The notes beneath the pieces are model-generated. The model was not told the origin of the DNA. It searched no databases and was given only the letters and a program-made list of their open reading frames with translations. The translations under genes were made by a program, and so were the position numbers. From CAZFBA01 sp964517135 (GTDB lineage Bacteria; Cyanobacteriota; Vampirovibrionia; JBFMGH01), in NCBI GenBank assembly GCA_964517135.1, contig CAZFBA010000004.1, forward strand, positions 62,001-126,000: a stretch of 64,000 bases of DNA, written 5' to 3'. Shown one piece after another: positions 8,736 to 18,252 of this stretch (its first letter is position 1; every line of letters starts with the position of its first letter).

Positions 8736-10070
8736 TTATACCCGGGCCCCGGTTTTAAATTGTTTGATAACACCCTCTGTAGCCTGAACCTGGCCGGGAT
8801 CATTGATGGCTGAAAGCCATTCCTCTGGGTTTGTGGCATGTTGCACCCTTAAATTGCCACTATTGAGCGATACTGCTGGTATAAACTGCCTCCTAAATTC
8901 TTTATATTCCTGTTCATTTTGTTTGTTTTCATCCGGGTTTTTCTTGAATTTATCCATAAATGAAACAACTTTTTTAGAAAAAGCATTGTTAAAGAAGCCA
9001 AGTGCGATACAAAGAACACCAATATTCATAATGAGCTGGTCAGACAGGGCTTTAATGCCTGTTAATTCAGCTTTACCAAGCTTTGCACCGCCTCTCTGGA
9101 AGAATTTTGTCAGCGGGCCAGCAGCAGCATTTGAAAGCGGTCTGCCAATGCCTTTCATAGCAAGTATACCGATACCTTCATCTATAAAGCATCTTATGGC
9201 AACATAAGGCTGCCCACTGAATAAAGCTATAACCGGCCTCACAATTGCATTAGCCATCATATTACGGGTTATCCATTCGCCGCCAGCGGTAGCCTGCTTT
9301 GTAAAGTAAGATGTATGACCCTGTGCCCAGTTGGCCATCTTGCCTTTGAGATTACCAAGAGAGCCCTGTAGTTTTCTAAACATACCTGAATTTTTTTGAA
9401 GAAAGCTTACAGTGCTTTTTATGCCTTTTGATAAAGCATCTGATGCAATTGGTCTGCCTGTAAGAGCTCTGCCAATCATGTTAAGACCTATAAAGGCACC
9501 GGCAGCGCCGAGAACAGAAAAGATCATTTTGTCTTTTTTCTTGTCTTTAGCTTCTTCTTCAGGAGTTAATTGTTTTTTATCTTTTCTGAAAGGCTTACCT
9601 GTAATTTTTTCACTAAAGAAATCCATTACTCTGCCGACATAGCGAGTATTTAAATATGTATAAGCAATTGCGGCAGCGTTAAAGAGACCATACTTAACAA
9701 ATTCACCTGCACCTTTGGCAGCATCACCAGTCAGTTTCAATACATCTTTAGAAACTTTAGCTGCAATCTTATCAAATGGTCTTTTTAACAGTGCCTGTGC
9801 AGTAAAGCCAACAGCCGACAGGGCAAATATCCAGGCTGCAGCATATATTTTTTCATCTTTTTCGGCGTTTTTATCCATTAGGGTTACAATTGGCCTCAAC
9901 GCCATAATGGCTAATGAGGTCGACATAGTAACCATACCTGCATCATTACCTACTTTGCCCAGTGTATTTAACAATTTACTGGAGCCAAAAGAAGGAGAAC
10001 CTTTTGCCAGAGAAGCGTTTTGACCTGGCATAAAAGTTTTATTCGTTTGTAGAGGTGTAATACCGCTCAT
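8736..10070 (-). CDS. Hypothetical multi-helix membrane protein with PSFG N-terminal motif
   Basis: 444 aa with SD GGAG 6 bp before the ATG. The first ~30 residues are polar and disordered (MSGITPLQTNKTFMPGQ...GSPSFGSSK). Several hydrophobic or amphipathic helices follow (near 45-62, 76-95, 180-200 and 345-365), separated by Lys-rich loops (KKDKKKDK-type stretch ~170). There is no signal peptide and no recognised domain. The PSF-x-S/G element near the N-terminus recurs in an M18 peptidase (SFEGV) and inside the 704-aa protein (PSFTG), hinting at a lineage-specific family. It converges on the photolyase with only 11 bp between stops. Confidence 0.75.
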   Translation of the reverse strand: MSGITPLQTNKTFMPGQNASLAKGSPSFGSSKLLNTLGKVGNDAGMVTMSTSLAIMALRPIVTLMDKNAEKDEKIYAAAWIFALSAVGFTAQALLKRPFDKIAAKVSKDVLKLTGDAAKGAGEFVKYGLFNAAAIAYTYLNTRYVGRVMDFFSEKITGKPFRKDKKQLTPEEEAKDKKKDKMIFSVLGAAGAFIGLNMIGRALTGRPIASDALSKGIKSTVSFLQKNSGMFRKLQGSLGNLKGKMANWAQGHTSYFTKQATAGGEWITRNMMANAIVRPVIALFSGQPYVAIRCFIDEGIGILAMKGIGRPLSNAAAGPLTKFFQRGGAKLGKAELTGIKALSDQLIMNIGVLCIALGFFNNAFSKKVVSFMDKFKKNPDENKQNEQEYKEFRRQFIPAVSLNSGNLRVQHATNPEEWLSAINDPGQVQATEGVIKQFKTGARV

Positions 10071-10216
10071 TATTTCTCCAGAGGTAATAATGCAAAATCA
10101 TTTAATCAAGATATTGCTTGTTAAATAAAAAGCATTCTAGCGAATATTATCTCAGAGGTTGAATTTTGATCGCCCAGTCGTCAACATTAAGAGACATAAA
10201 TAGTATTTCAAGGGTG

Positions 10217-10246
10217 TTGACAAAAAATTAGGATGCTACATATTAA
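10217..10246 (+). promoter_or_regulatory. Sigma70-like promoter without an obvious gene
   Basis: TTGACA, 18-bp spacer, TATTAA. The -35 is a perfect consensus and the -10 is one mismatch off. The next genes on both sides are on the - strand, so it would drive a non-coding transcript or be fortuitous. Confidence 0.3.
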
Positions 10247-10527
10247 ATGCCCCTCAAAATGATTTGTTGCTAGCAGTTTAGGCTAAAAATATCGGGCTAT
10301 TATGCAATCTATCTTATATCAAGAGTTTTACAGATTTCAAAAAAAAAATATTTGTTTTTACAATTTTTAATGTTCGTCAAGCACCATTTAAAACCCTTTT
10401 AAAAATTTCTTTTTTTATTTTTCACTCATAGCATAGCTAAGCAGCTCAAGATCAATGAAAATCTAGATAATGTAGTATAAACACCAAGGTTTAACATACA
10501 AAAATCTCTCTATATTTAAAAGCTCTA

Positions 10528-10572
10528 TAATAAACGTTATAAGTGATTAGATTTTAAAAGATACAGGGCGGG
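10528..10572 (+). repeat. Diverged copy of the AGTAATCAGATTTC interspersed repeat
   Basis: Reads AACGTTATAAGTGATTAGATT then AAAAG and ATACAGGGCGGGT. It aligns with the 40350 copy (AACGTCATAAGTAATCAGAT... then ATATAGGGCGGGT) with scattered transitions, C/T or A/G. Confidence 0.6.
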
Positions 10573-10605
10573 TAAATTTATCATTATGTTTTATGGCTTG
10601 GTATA

Positions 10606-11745
10606 TCAGGTATTGCTGCTTGAAAGAGTTTTGATTGAGACGTCGTTGAAATAATATCCGAGTATTTGATAAGCATTATAACCTCTATCTGCAAGGTCTT
10701 TAGCACCCCACTGTGACATTCCAACACCGTGCCCGCTGCCCTTACCATTAATTATAATATTATTTGAGTTGATATAAATGGAATATAGACTGCTTGGCAG
10801 GTCAAACATTTTTCTGAATTGTTCGCCATCTATCAGGGCAGAGCCGGCAGTGCCTGTGAGCCTTAGTTTTTTGATCCGGCCTGTTTCTGTGCGTGAAACA
10901 GGTAAGATAGCTGAAAGTTCACCTACACTATATCCTCTTGCTGATAGTTTAGAGCTAATCTGGTTCTTTTCTAAGATCTTTGACCACTGTGCACGGGGTG
11001 ATTGCTGATCATAGTCTCTTACAATCCTTACAAAACCTATTTTACCGGACCATGCATCATTTTCTGTTACACCGCCCGAGCTTGAGTGATAATAAGCGGG
11101 TATTATACGGCCATTATGGACAATAACCTGTCCTCTTGTTGTTTCTACTGCTACATTTGAGCGATATGTTTCTGCTGAAGCACCTTTATAGACCTGATCA
11201 TTGGTAGATGTGTCAAGATCATAGCCTTCTGAGCGGCGTTTGTTTAAATTAGCCAGTGCATAGCTTCTTGCGGCTATTGCCTGAGCTTTGAGAGCTTCAG
11301 TATTCCAGTTAGCTGGCATTTCAGCAGGTACAACCCCTTTAATATAGTCTTCAAGTTCAACTACATTTACCACAGTAATGTAATTTCCTTTTGCGAGTAG
11401 TTTTAAGCTACCTCTGTACCAGCGACTATCGCAATATACGAGAGAATTATTATCTACAGGTATAATGTATATTGCATCCTGGCCGGTATTATAAACCTTA
11501 TTAACAGAGTCTTTTTTAATTAACACTGTATTATTTTCGGCGTATACTGAATATTTTTCCATTCTATTAATTTTAATAAGAGGTTTATTTGTACGTTTAG
11601 CAACTATAGCACTATCATGTTGTGCTCCGATAGAGCTTTTTGCAACACGTGTTTTTAAGCCAATACGAATGTCAAAGGCAAGCGCATCAGCTGCTGTCAG
11701 GATAATCAATAATATTGCAAGTATAAGAGTATAAAAATGTTTCAT
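10606..11745 (-). CDS. SpoIID/LytB-domain protein (peptidoglycan-modifying, exported)
   Basis: 379 aa. The signal peptide is MKHFYTLILAILLIILTAADALA. The SpoIID domain fills the C-terminal two thirds, with VEDYIKGVVPAEMPANW-type, LKAQAIAARSYAL, YYHSSSGGVTENDAW and GKGSGHGVGMSQWGAKDLA signatures. In Bacillus SpoIID is a lytic transglycosylase acting on denuded glycan strands; LytB-type relatives enhance amidases. SpoIID-like proteins also occur in non-sporulating bacteria, so this does not imply sporulation. The likely job is cell-wall remodelling in the periplasm. Weak SD; no operon partner. Confidence 0.9.
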   Translation of the reverse strand: MKHFYTLILAILLIILTAADALAFDIRIGLKTRVAKSSIGAQHDSAIVAKRTNKPLIKINRMEKYSVYAENNTVLIKKDSVNKVYNTGQDAIYIIPVDNNSLVYCDSRWYRGSLKLLAKGNYITVVNVVELEDYIKGVVPAEMPANWNTEALKAQAIAARSYALANLNKRRSEGYDLDTSTNDQVYKGASAETYRSNVAVETTRGQVIVHNGRIIPAYYHSSSGGVTENDAWSGKIGFVRIVRDYDQQSPRAQWSKILEKNQISSKLSARGYSVGELSAILPVSRTETGRIKKLRLTGTAGSALIDGEQFRKMFDLPSSLYSIYINSNNIIINGKGSGHGVGMSQWGAKDLADRGYNAYQILGYYFNDVSIKTLSSSNT

Positions 11746-12288
11746 TTAATTAATCAGTTAAGTATTAGATGGTTCATTAGTCTTTGTATTAATCCCTATA
11801 ATAATTATCAGTTACAAGTATACTGTATGTCATCGACTGTATAAATTATGTTAATGGTTGAAATCATACAAAAATAAATTTTTTAAAGCGCCAATATTCC
11901 AGTTATAGTGATTTCATGCTCTTAAAGAAGTCATCAAAAGTCCTGGCAGGTAAATCCATGAATCAACCGGGTTAAACTTAATTGCCATAATACATTTAAT
12001 ATCCTGTTAAGCAAAAAAGCCTGACAGGATAGTAATTTAATATAAGTTTACATAAAATATTACAATCCAGAAAGAAATTTTATATCGTTAGTATATACTC
12101 TCTATATATCCACTATATATTTTAAAAGGATTCAGGATTTTTTCCTTAATAATTCATATACCACAGTTGTTTCAGGGGGGCAATTCGAAAGTCTTGATTG
12201 TTTTTTTATCTATAGAGGAGTTTTTCTATTTAGTTACGTTTTTCTCAAGAAATTAAGTTACGGAATCTATACGGGAGGAATTGTTTTT
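11746..12288. other. Intergenic region, likely long 5' leader of the repeat protein
   Basis: 543 bp, divergent between two genes, AT-rich, with no small ORF carrying an RBS seen. GGGAGGA at 12271-12277 is the ribosome-binding site for the + strand gene. Confidence 0.5.
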
Positions 12289-13305
12289 ATGGCTGTTAAC
12301 GAAGTACGACGCACACAAACTCAACAGCAAACACAAAATACTCAAAAAACTCAGCAAGAGCAACCTAAAGTTGAACCTAAGAGTGCTGATGTAAATAGTA
12401 CGCAACCGAGTAACAGAGCTCAAGATATTAAAAATAACGGCAGTATACAGGAAGGTGTTTACAAGGATCCGCACAGTTCTGCTACCGTTGGTGACATTGC
12501 TCAGGCCAACAGTATGAAAGAAGACGGAACAGTAGATCCGGCAGAAGTTAAACAGGAAATACAGGCTATTGTCGATGCAAACCCTGCTATTAGACAGGCT
12601 GCATTAGACGCTGGAATTAATCTTAATAATCCTTCACCGGAAGATTTACAGGCATTAGCTAATTTAGAAGTCAAAGCCGGTCAGGAAGTTAAAGTTAGCG
12701 ACAAAGCTCAAGAAGCTATTGCACCTGCTGAGGAAGCTAAAGCTCCTGAAGAAGCTAAAGCCCCTGAAGAAGCTAAAGAAGAAGCTGCCCCTGCTGAAGA
12801 AGCTGCACCTGCTGAAGAAGCTGCACCTGCTCAAGAAGCAAAAGCTCCAGAAGAAGCTAAAGGTGCTGATCCGTTAAGTGAAATTATGGATTTAATTAGC
12901 AAAGCTGAACAGGCTCAAGATCCTGCACAGGCTTCACAACTCGCTGATCAGGCTATCCAGAAAATTAATGCCCTGAGAGCTGAAAAAGGCATTCAAAAAG
13001 GTGAAGGTCAACAAGATCAACAAGCACAAAACCCGTTCCAGCCCCAGAACGGTCAAAACCCCCAAACCCAACAGTTAGTTCAGCAAATCAATAGCGGTGC
13101 ACAGGTTGACCAGGCACAACTTGGCAAAGCGCTAGAATCCGGCGACAAAGGCCAGTTAGCTCAAATTCTTGATGCTCTAGAAGCAAGAGCTATGAGAGCT
13201 AAAAATGGCAACGGTAACAATACTATGAACGCCCTTAATATGCTCGGCCTCAACAACATGAATCAATTCATGAATAACCCAATGGTAGGCGGAGCAGCAG
13301 CGTAG
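12289..13305 (+). CDS. Ala/Glu/Gln-rich low-complexity protein
   Basis: 338 aa with a strong SD (GGGAGGA, 11 bp before the ATG). There is no signal peptide or TM segment. The N-terminal ~40 residues are Gln/Thr-rich. Residues ~80-130 form a folded-looking helical segment (DPAEVKQEIQAIVDANPAIRQAALDAGI). Residues 144-191 are tandem APEEAK/APAEEA repeats, and the C-terminus is Gln/Asn/Met-rich and ends MVGGAAA. Composition resembles the 25-30 kb proteins, and all may be abundant extracellular or cytoplasmic structural/effector proteins. No family recognised. A strong terminator follows. Confidence 0.75.
   Translation: MAVNEVRRTQTQQQTQNTQKTQQEQPKVEPKSADVNSTQPSNRAQDIKNNGSIQEGVYKDPHSSATVGDIAQANSMKEDGTVDPAEVKQEIQAIVDANPAIRQAALDAGINLNNPSPEDLQALANLEVKAGQEVKVSDKAQEAIAPAEEAKAPEEAKAPEEAKEEAAPAEEAAPAEEAAPAQEAKAPEEAKGADPLSEIMDLISKAEQAQDPAQASQLADQAIQKINALRAEKGIQKGEGQQDQQAQNPFQPQNGQNPQTQQLVQQINSGAQVDQAQLGKALESGDKGQLAQILDALEARAMRAKNGNGNNTMNALNMLGLNNMNQFMNNPMVGGAAA
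12718..12861 (+). repeat. In-gene tandem repeat encoding APEEAK/APAEEA
   Basis: Degenerate 12-18-bp units of the type GCTGAAGAAGCT / GCTCCTGAAGAAGCTAAA lie in tandem, encoding residues 144-191. Such arrays change copy number by slippage. Confidence 0.8.
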
Positions 13306-13367
13306 AGAAAGTAAATGAAATTTATTTAGAGTAATAAAAGCTTAAACTAACTGCCTTAACATTTTAT

Positions 13368-13391
13368 CCCGGGAAACCGGGCTTTTTTTTT
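13368..13391 (+). terminator. Rho-independent terminator
   Basis: CCCGG, loop GAAA, CCGGG, then C and nine T. It ends the Ala/Glu-rich gene. Confidence 0.9.
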
Positions 13392-13458
13392 GAGAGTGAC
13401 CCTGCAATCAATCTCTTTTTTGCTCCACCAGGCATGTAGATCGCTTTAATGATTTATT

Positions 13459-14781
13459 TTAAAGATTTTCAGCCATCCCCTGAGAGGAGAGCAGTCGTTC
13501 AGCTACAATATTGCCGGCAGATTCACCCATAGTCCAGCAGACAGGCTGTATTCTTAACGATGCCTGAGCTTCAAATTCTGCACTGATAGAGCGTCCCACG
13601 ACAAGCATGTTTTCTATTTCGTTTGTTTCAAGAGATTCCAGCGGTATTTCATAATAATTAGACTGATCAAGGTAGGTTAGGCCACCCGGTAAATTATCAG
13701 AAGAAGAGTGAACATCCACCGGATAGTTACACCTTGCAACAGCATTGTTAAACTTTTTACCTGATTTAATATCTTCAAGTGTCAAAGTATATTTGCCTTT
13801 TATTCGTCTAGAATCTCTTATGCCTATATTTGGTGCTATATTTGATATATAAGCATGCTCAAACCCCGGAAAATATTTATTACAAAACCCTGCCAGTCTT
13901 TTAATCTGTTTTCTTCCTGAAATCTGGGCATAGCTAATATCAACAGGATTCAATGGCGATAGAGGCTTTTTAGAATATATCCTCGGACAATTAAAAGCCA
14001 CAGTGCCTTTCTGACCCGGTATGGTAAAAAGTTGAAAATAATCAGCATCATAGGGTTTTAGTAACCTGTTAACTATAGCTTCCATAAAGTATGGCCTTAA
14101 AGCCCAGGGTTTATCTTCAGATGTATAAGCAGTAGTAAGAAGAATTTCACCTTTATCAGTTCGATAAACAGGAGAAACATTCTTATCCGGGTCAATCTGC
14201 TCAAGCCAGTCAGCAAATTTATCTATTTCAACTCCTGTCATCATAAACCTGTGAGACATTGCCTGTGTAATACCATCCTTACCTACCTCAAATGGTACAC
14301 CTGCTGCTGCTGCAAGAGCCGCATCACCAGTAGCATCAATATAATAACGGGCAGATAGTTGCCTGAGACCGCCACAGGTAAGAATATTTACCTTTTTTAT
14401 GAGCCTTCTGCTAACCTGACATTCTAACAAACTGGAATGAAAAAGCACCTTTACCATTGCTTCTTCCATTATTTCATCCAGTGTAAACTTCATCATTTCA
14501 GGTGCAAACCAGCCCGGGTTACCATCAGAATAAACTTCTGCATAGCCTTCCTGTCGCATTCTATCAAGAACTTCTCTATAGATAGTCCCTCCAAGAATCG
14601 TGCCATCAGTCAGGGCTGATTTCATCATTGGAGTAACGTATGTTGCTGTAGCAGATCCCCCAAGAAAGCCCATTTGTTCAACGATCAAGACCTTTAAGCC
14701 TTTTCTGGCTGCAGAGATAGCTGCTGCACATCCTGAAGGGCCACCGCCTGTTACTATAAGATCAAAATTTTGGACAGTCAT
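13459..14781 (-). CDS. FAD-dependent oxidoreductase (FAD_oxidored superfamily)
   Basis: 440 aa with SD GGAG before the ATG. The N-terminal dinucleotide-binding motif is VTGGGPSGCAAAISAARKG, followed by EQMGFLGGSATATYVTPMM, typical of the FAD_oxidored family (pfam12831 type). YYIDATGDAALAAAAGV and the C-terminal GRSISAEFEAQASLRIQP complete the FAD site. Members include putative glucose-inhibited-division-like and thiazole-like oxidoreductases of unknown substrate. It starts 12 bp after the M24 peptidase stop, so the two form an operon transcribed leftward. Confidence 0.85.
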   Translation of the reverse strand: MTVQNFDLIVTGGGPSGCAAAISAARKGLKVLIVEQMGFLGGSATATYVTPMMKSALTDGTILGGTIYREVLDRMRQEGYAEVYSDGNPGWFAPEMMKFTLDEIMEEAMVKVLFHSSLLECQVSRRLIKKVNILTCGGLRQLSARYYIDATGDAALAAAAGVPFEVGKDGITQAMSHRFMMTGVEIDKFADWLEQIDPDKNVSPVYRTDKGEILLTTAYTSEDKPWALRPYFMEAIVNRLLKPYDADYFQLFTIPGQKGTVAFNCPRIYSKKPLSPLNPVDISYAQISGRKQIKRLAGFCNKYFPGFEHAYISNIAPNIGIRDSRRIKGKYTLTLEDIKSGKKFNNAVARCNYPVDVHSSSDNLPGGLTYLDQSNYYEIPLESLETNEIENMLVVGRSISAEFEAQASLRIQPVCWTMGESAGNIVAERLLSSQGMAENL

Positions 14782-14793
14782 AAAACACTCCAG

Positions 14794-16608
14794 TTAAAGT
14801 TTTTCAGGGGGTATATCAACAAAATTACGCTTATAATCTTCAACAAAAGCTTTTTCACAGTTGTTGAGCATTGAAAAATCAATCAGGTTTTCATCCAGCG
14901 GAGCGTATGTAAGGCATTTGACGATCAACCAGCCTTCTTTATCAGGGTGGTCAGCAAGTGTGACAATATTTTCTATTCTAACGCCTCCCCAGCCCTCAAG
15001 ATAGATACCTGGTTCTATTGAAAATACCATATTTTTCTTAAGTTTTATAGAACCACTTAAGCCATAAATTATTGATGGAGGTGATTCATGTACACAGATC
15101 CCTATGCCATGTCCTGTGCCGTGATTATAGTCAAAACCGTAATTTGTAATAATAGACCTGACAATACCATCAAGATAAACACCGTCACTATCCGGCGGTA
15201 TTTCAGCCCTTAGACCCCTTATAGATGCTTTTAGAACAATAGTATAAATGCGTTTAAGTTTTTCATCTGGTCTGGCTTCACAGCCACCAGCAACAAAAGT
15301 CCTTGTAAGGTCTGTAGCATAACCTCCCTGGAAGTATGTTCCACTATCTAACAAAACAAGGCTGTTTTTATGAACCTTTTCATCTTCACTGGCTGCTGTA
15401 TAGTGTACTATAGCAGTGTTTTTACCGGTAGCAGAAATTACCTCAAAGCTGGGTTTATAGCCCCCATAGGCTTTAAAAAGCATCAGTATTTTTTGTTTAA
15501 TGTCATTTTCTGTGAGTATTTTGCCGGCATTAATATCTGTATTTACCTGCTCAATAAGTCTTTTAAAAGCATTATCTGCTTTCTGTAGGCATTTTTTAAT
15601 ATATTCCAGCTCGACATCATTCTTAATGGCTTTCATCTTCTTAACAGGATTTATATCCAGTGCTATAATCTTGCACTGTTTACTGATTAGCGTATTAAGC
15701 TTTTCCTGTAAAGCGCATGTTGTCGAGGTAGGATCATAACCTATGTGGAATTTATCCTCCTGTCTTGAGATATATGAACGTAAAGTATCCTCCATATCTT
15801 TAATAGATAAAATACTAAAACCATCATACATTTGTTTAAGGCATGTACATCCAAACTTTTCAGGATCAGAAAAAATGAAAGCTTCGTTGTTAGAAATAAA
15901 AAGATAACCTTTAAAGCTTGAACTCAGTTCTATTTCATCACTGCGGAGGTTTGTAATATAGGAAACCTCATCAAGTTTGGTTAAAAAGAGGGCATTAATA
16001 TTCAGTTTATTAAACTTTTGCCTTACAATCTGGAGTTTTTTCAAAGCTGACAATCCGCTAATTTCCTCTGGCACGGTATAAACCGGTTTAAGTTCTTTTT
16101 TTTCTGGTTCAAGCTTAATTTCATCAAGAAAGGTTTTACTGAGGGGAGTAAAAACAGTTGTTTTAGTTACAGCATTTATTTTTTCTCTCATATATGAAAG
16201 CATTTTAACGCTAAACTGACGAGGATCATACCCTGTAATAAGGTTTTTGCCTCTTGAGAGTTTTTGAATGATTTTAATATGACGATCCTGCAACAGTTCA
16301 TTAATACGGTTGCCTTCATCGTCTATACCGACCTTTTCAATAGTATAAATATTCTTATCTACCTGATATTCGGCCTGTGTGTGATATCGTCCGTCAACAA
16401 GCAGGTATGCATTGTCAAGGGTAATAAACAAATCTCCTGCACTGCCATTAAAACCTGATAGAAAGGTTCTCAGGCAGGTGCTTTTGTCAACATAGTCATT
16501 TAAAAACTCATCTTTTGAAGTAATAATCAGCGCATTTAATGAATTTTCCTTCATTAAAACTCTTAAATGTCCTAGTCTTTCTGAAATTGTGGGTAATAAC
16601 TGAATCAT
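14794..16608 (-). CDS. Xaa-Pro aminopeptidase, M24 family
   Basis: 604 aa, the long three-domain type (two creatinase-like N-terminal domains and a C-terminal pita-bread catalytic domain). Metal ligands are visible: the two Asp in LLDSGTYFQGGYATDLTRTF, the His in HGTGHGIG, the Glu in FSIEPGIYLEGWGGVR, and the Glu in RIENIVTL. The C-terminal extension (GWLIVKCLTYAPLDENLID) matches eukaryote-like aminopeptidase P. It is cytoplasmic, with no signal peptide, and removes N-terminal residues preceding proline. First gene of an operon with the FAD oxidoreductase. No clear SD before the ATG. Confidence 0.92.
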   Translation of the reverse strand: MIQLLPTISERLGHLRVLMKENSLNALIITSKDEFLNDYVDKSTCLRTFLSGFNGSAGDLFITLDNAYLLVDGRYHTQAEYQVDKNIYTIEKVGIDDEGNRINELLQDRHIKIIQKLSRGKNLITGYDPRQFSVKMLSYMREKINAVTKTTVFTPLSKTFLDEIKLEPEKKELKPVYTVPEEISGLSALKKLQIVRQKFNKLNINALFLTKLDEVSYITNLRSDEIELSSSFKGYLFISNNEAFIFSDPEKFGCTCLKQMYDGFSILSIKDMEDTLRSYISRQEDKFHIGYDPTSTTCALQEKLNTLISKQCKIIALDINPVKKMKAIKNDVELEYIKKCLQKADNAFKRLIEQVNTDINAGKILTENDIKQKILMLFKAYGGYKPSFEVISATGKNTAIVHYTAASEDEKVHKNSLVLLDSGTYFQGGYATDLTRTFVAGGCEARPDEKLKRIYTIVLKASIRGLRAEIPPDSDGVYLDGIVRSIITNYGFDYNHGTGHGIGICVHESPPSIIYGLSGSIKLKKNMVFSIEPGIYLEGWGGVRIENIVTLADHPDKEGWLIVKCLTYAPLDENLIDFSMLNNCEKAFVEDYKRNFVDIPPEKL

Positions 16609-17074
16609 AATTACATAGAATACTTTATAAATGAATCAATTGACTGACTTCATTTTACTTGTCTCGGGTCATAAAAACAAATTCTTTAATATACAATTAT
16701 ATATACTGATCCTTGAAAGTAATGTATAGATTCCAGATTATAGAGGCCGGGTGTTTTTGCCCGCACAGCGGGCAAAAACACCCTACTGAATTCTATCAGC
16801 ATATATTAATTATTTATGTGGAATGGTATAACTAAAATTATAAATTATGTTGTTTTCAATTTATGCATAAACCTTTTAACAAAATAAATATTCAATTGTT
16901 CAGATAGGAGCTTAGTTTTGATGATAGAGGTGTTGTTTTGAGTTATAGTAAACGCATTTGAAATACATTTAAAAAAATCAAGCTCTTATTTATAAAAGAC
17001 TTAACTTAAGAGGTATTAAATTATGTGTTCACTATATTCAAAGATCTTTTATTTAAAAAACGAGGTAAAAGAGC
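16609..17074. other. Intergenic region holding a large hairpin
   Basis: 466 bp with no gene seen. It carries the 16-bp perfect inverted repeat at 16749-16783 and, just before it, sequence related to the interspersed repeat. Confidence 0.6.
16720..16783 (+). repeat. Diverged interspersed repeat ending in a perfect 16-bp stem-loop
   Basis: GTAATGTATAGATTCCAG then GGCCGGGTGTTTTTGC aligns with the 40350 copy (GTAATCAGATTTCAG, GGGCGGGTGTTTTTGC). Here GGGTGTTTTTGCCCGC (16749-16764), loop ACA, is mirrored by its exact complement (16768-16783). It could also serve as a bidirectional terminator. Confidence 0.6.
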
Positions 17075-18040
17075 CTAACCATCTGTATTAATCTGTTCAA
17101 TAAGCTCTTTAAGTATTTCTTCAGCTTTGTCGTTATCAACCTGGCATGTTCCGGCATTTTTATGACCACCACCGCCATATTTCAGCATCAGTTCGCCAAT
17201 ATTAGTATTTGATGATCTATTAACAATTGATTTGCCAGTAGCAAAGACAGTATTCTGTTTCTTAAGCCCCCAGATAACGTGAATAGAGATATTACAGTCA
17301 GGATAAAGAGCATATATCATAAAGCGGTTGCCTGGCCAGATAGGATCTTCTTCTCTTAAATCAAGAACAATAAGATTTTTATGTATAGTAGAACATCTTC
17401 TTAGCTGTTCTTTAAATTTTTCCTGATGTTCCATATATAGATCAACTCTATCTTTTACATCAGACACTTCCATAATTTCTTCAATGGTATGATTTTTACA
17501 GTAATCAATCAGGTGCATCATCAGTTGATAATTAGAGATACGGAAATTTCTGAAACGCCCGAGTCCTGTTCTGGGATCCATAATATAGTTAAGAAGCACC
17601 CATCCTGACGGGTTAAGTATTTCATCTACTGTAAATTGTGCTGCATCAGCTTTATCAACAGCTTCCATCATATCGTTCCATTCAAGCGGAAAAGTTTTAC
17701 CTCCTCCATAGTAGTTATATACTACTCTAGCTGCTGACATTGCTTCTGGTTCTATTATATGATTGGGTTTTTGGCCTTGTAATCTTGTTATCTCACTCAA
17801 ATGATGGTCAAAAGCCAGATGAACTCCTTCAACATAGGGCAGGTTTGTAGTTATATCGCTATCAGTAATTTCAATAATACCATCTTGCATGTCTTTAGGA
17901 TGAACAAATTTGATATCATCAATTAAATCTATGTGTTTCAATAATACAGCAGCTACAAGCCCGTCAAAATCACTTCTGGTTACCAGCCTGTATTTTTTCT
18001 TTTCCTTCACTTCAGGTTCTTTGTTATTTAATTCGATCAT
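17075..18040 (-). CDS. DHH-family phosphoesterase
   Basis: 321 aa from ATG 18040; GTG 18049 is in frame, but AGGTGA spaces well to the ATG. DHH signatures are TRSDFDGLVAAVLL, DSD, and AFDHHLSE. The C-terminal DHHA1 domain has MLKYGGGGHKNAGTCQV. The family includes oligoribonuclease/pAp phosphatase (NrnA) and exopolyphosphatase-like enzymes, Mn-dependent and cytoplasmic. The NrnA-like length fits, but substrate specificity is not certain. The N-terminal tail (ELNNKEPEVKEKKK) is charged. Likely monocistronic. Confidence 0.85.
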   Translation of the reverse strand: MIELNNKEPEVKEKKKYRLVTRSDFDGLVAAVLLKHIDLIDDIKFVHPKDMQDGIIEITDSDITTNLPYVEGVHLAFDHHLSEITRLQGQKPNHIIEPEAMSAARVVYNYYGGGKTFPLEWNDMMEAVDKADAAQFTVDEILNPSGWVLLNYIMDPRTGLGRFRNFRISNYQLMMHLIDYCKNHTIEEIMEVSDVKDRVDLYMEHQEKFKEQLRRCSTIHKNLIVLDLREEDPIWPGNRFMIYALYPDCNISIHVIWGLKKQNTVFATGKSIVNRSSNTNIGELMLKYGGGGHKNAGTCQVDNDKAEEILKELIEQINTDG

Positions 18041-18252
18041 ATCATTCACCTGTCAATCATCTTGTTACTGTCTCATGCCAAAAATGAATATTAATCTCTG
18101 TTATCATTAATTTTATTTTACCTGATAAAAAAGATTAATCAAAAAAAACTTCTATAAAAATTAAAGGGGAAATGGTAAATTTTTACTAATTTAACCAGTA
18201 TAATTTTATCTTAAATTATTAATAAACTAATACTTAACTTATCGTGTTTATT

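Larger units (their letters stand above)
10071..10605. other. Intergenic region with a sigma70-like promoter and a diverged repeat copy
   Basis: 535 bp with no gene seen. It contains TTGACA-N18-TATTAA on the + strand (10217-10246), not followed by a + strand gene. It also holds a diverged copy (10528-10572) of the AGTAATCAGATTTCAGAAA-GGGCGGGT interspersed repeat. Confidence 0.6.

Noticed and set aside
10606..11745. SpoIID as evidence of sporulation
   Set aside because: SpoIID/LytB domains occur widely in non-sporulating bacteria, and no other sporulation gene is seen.
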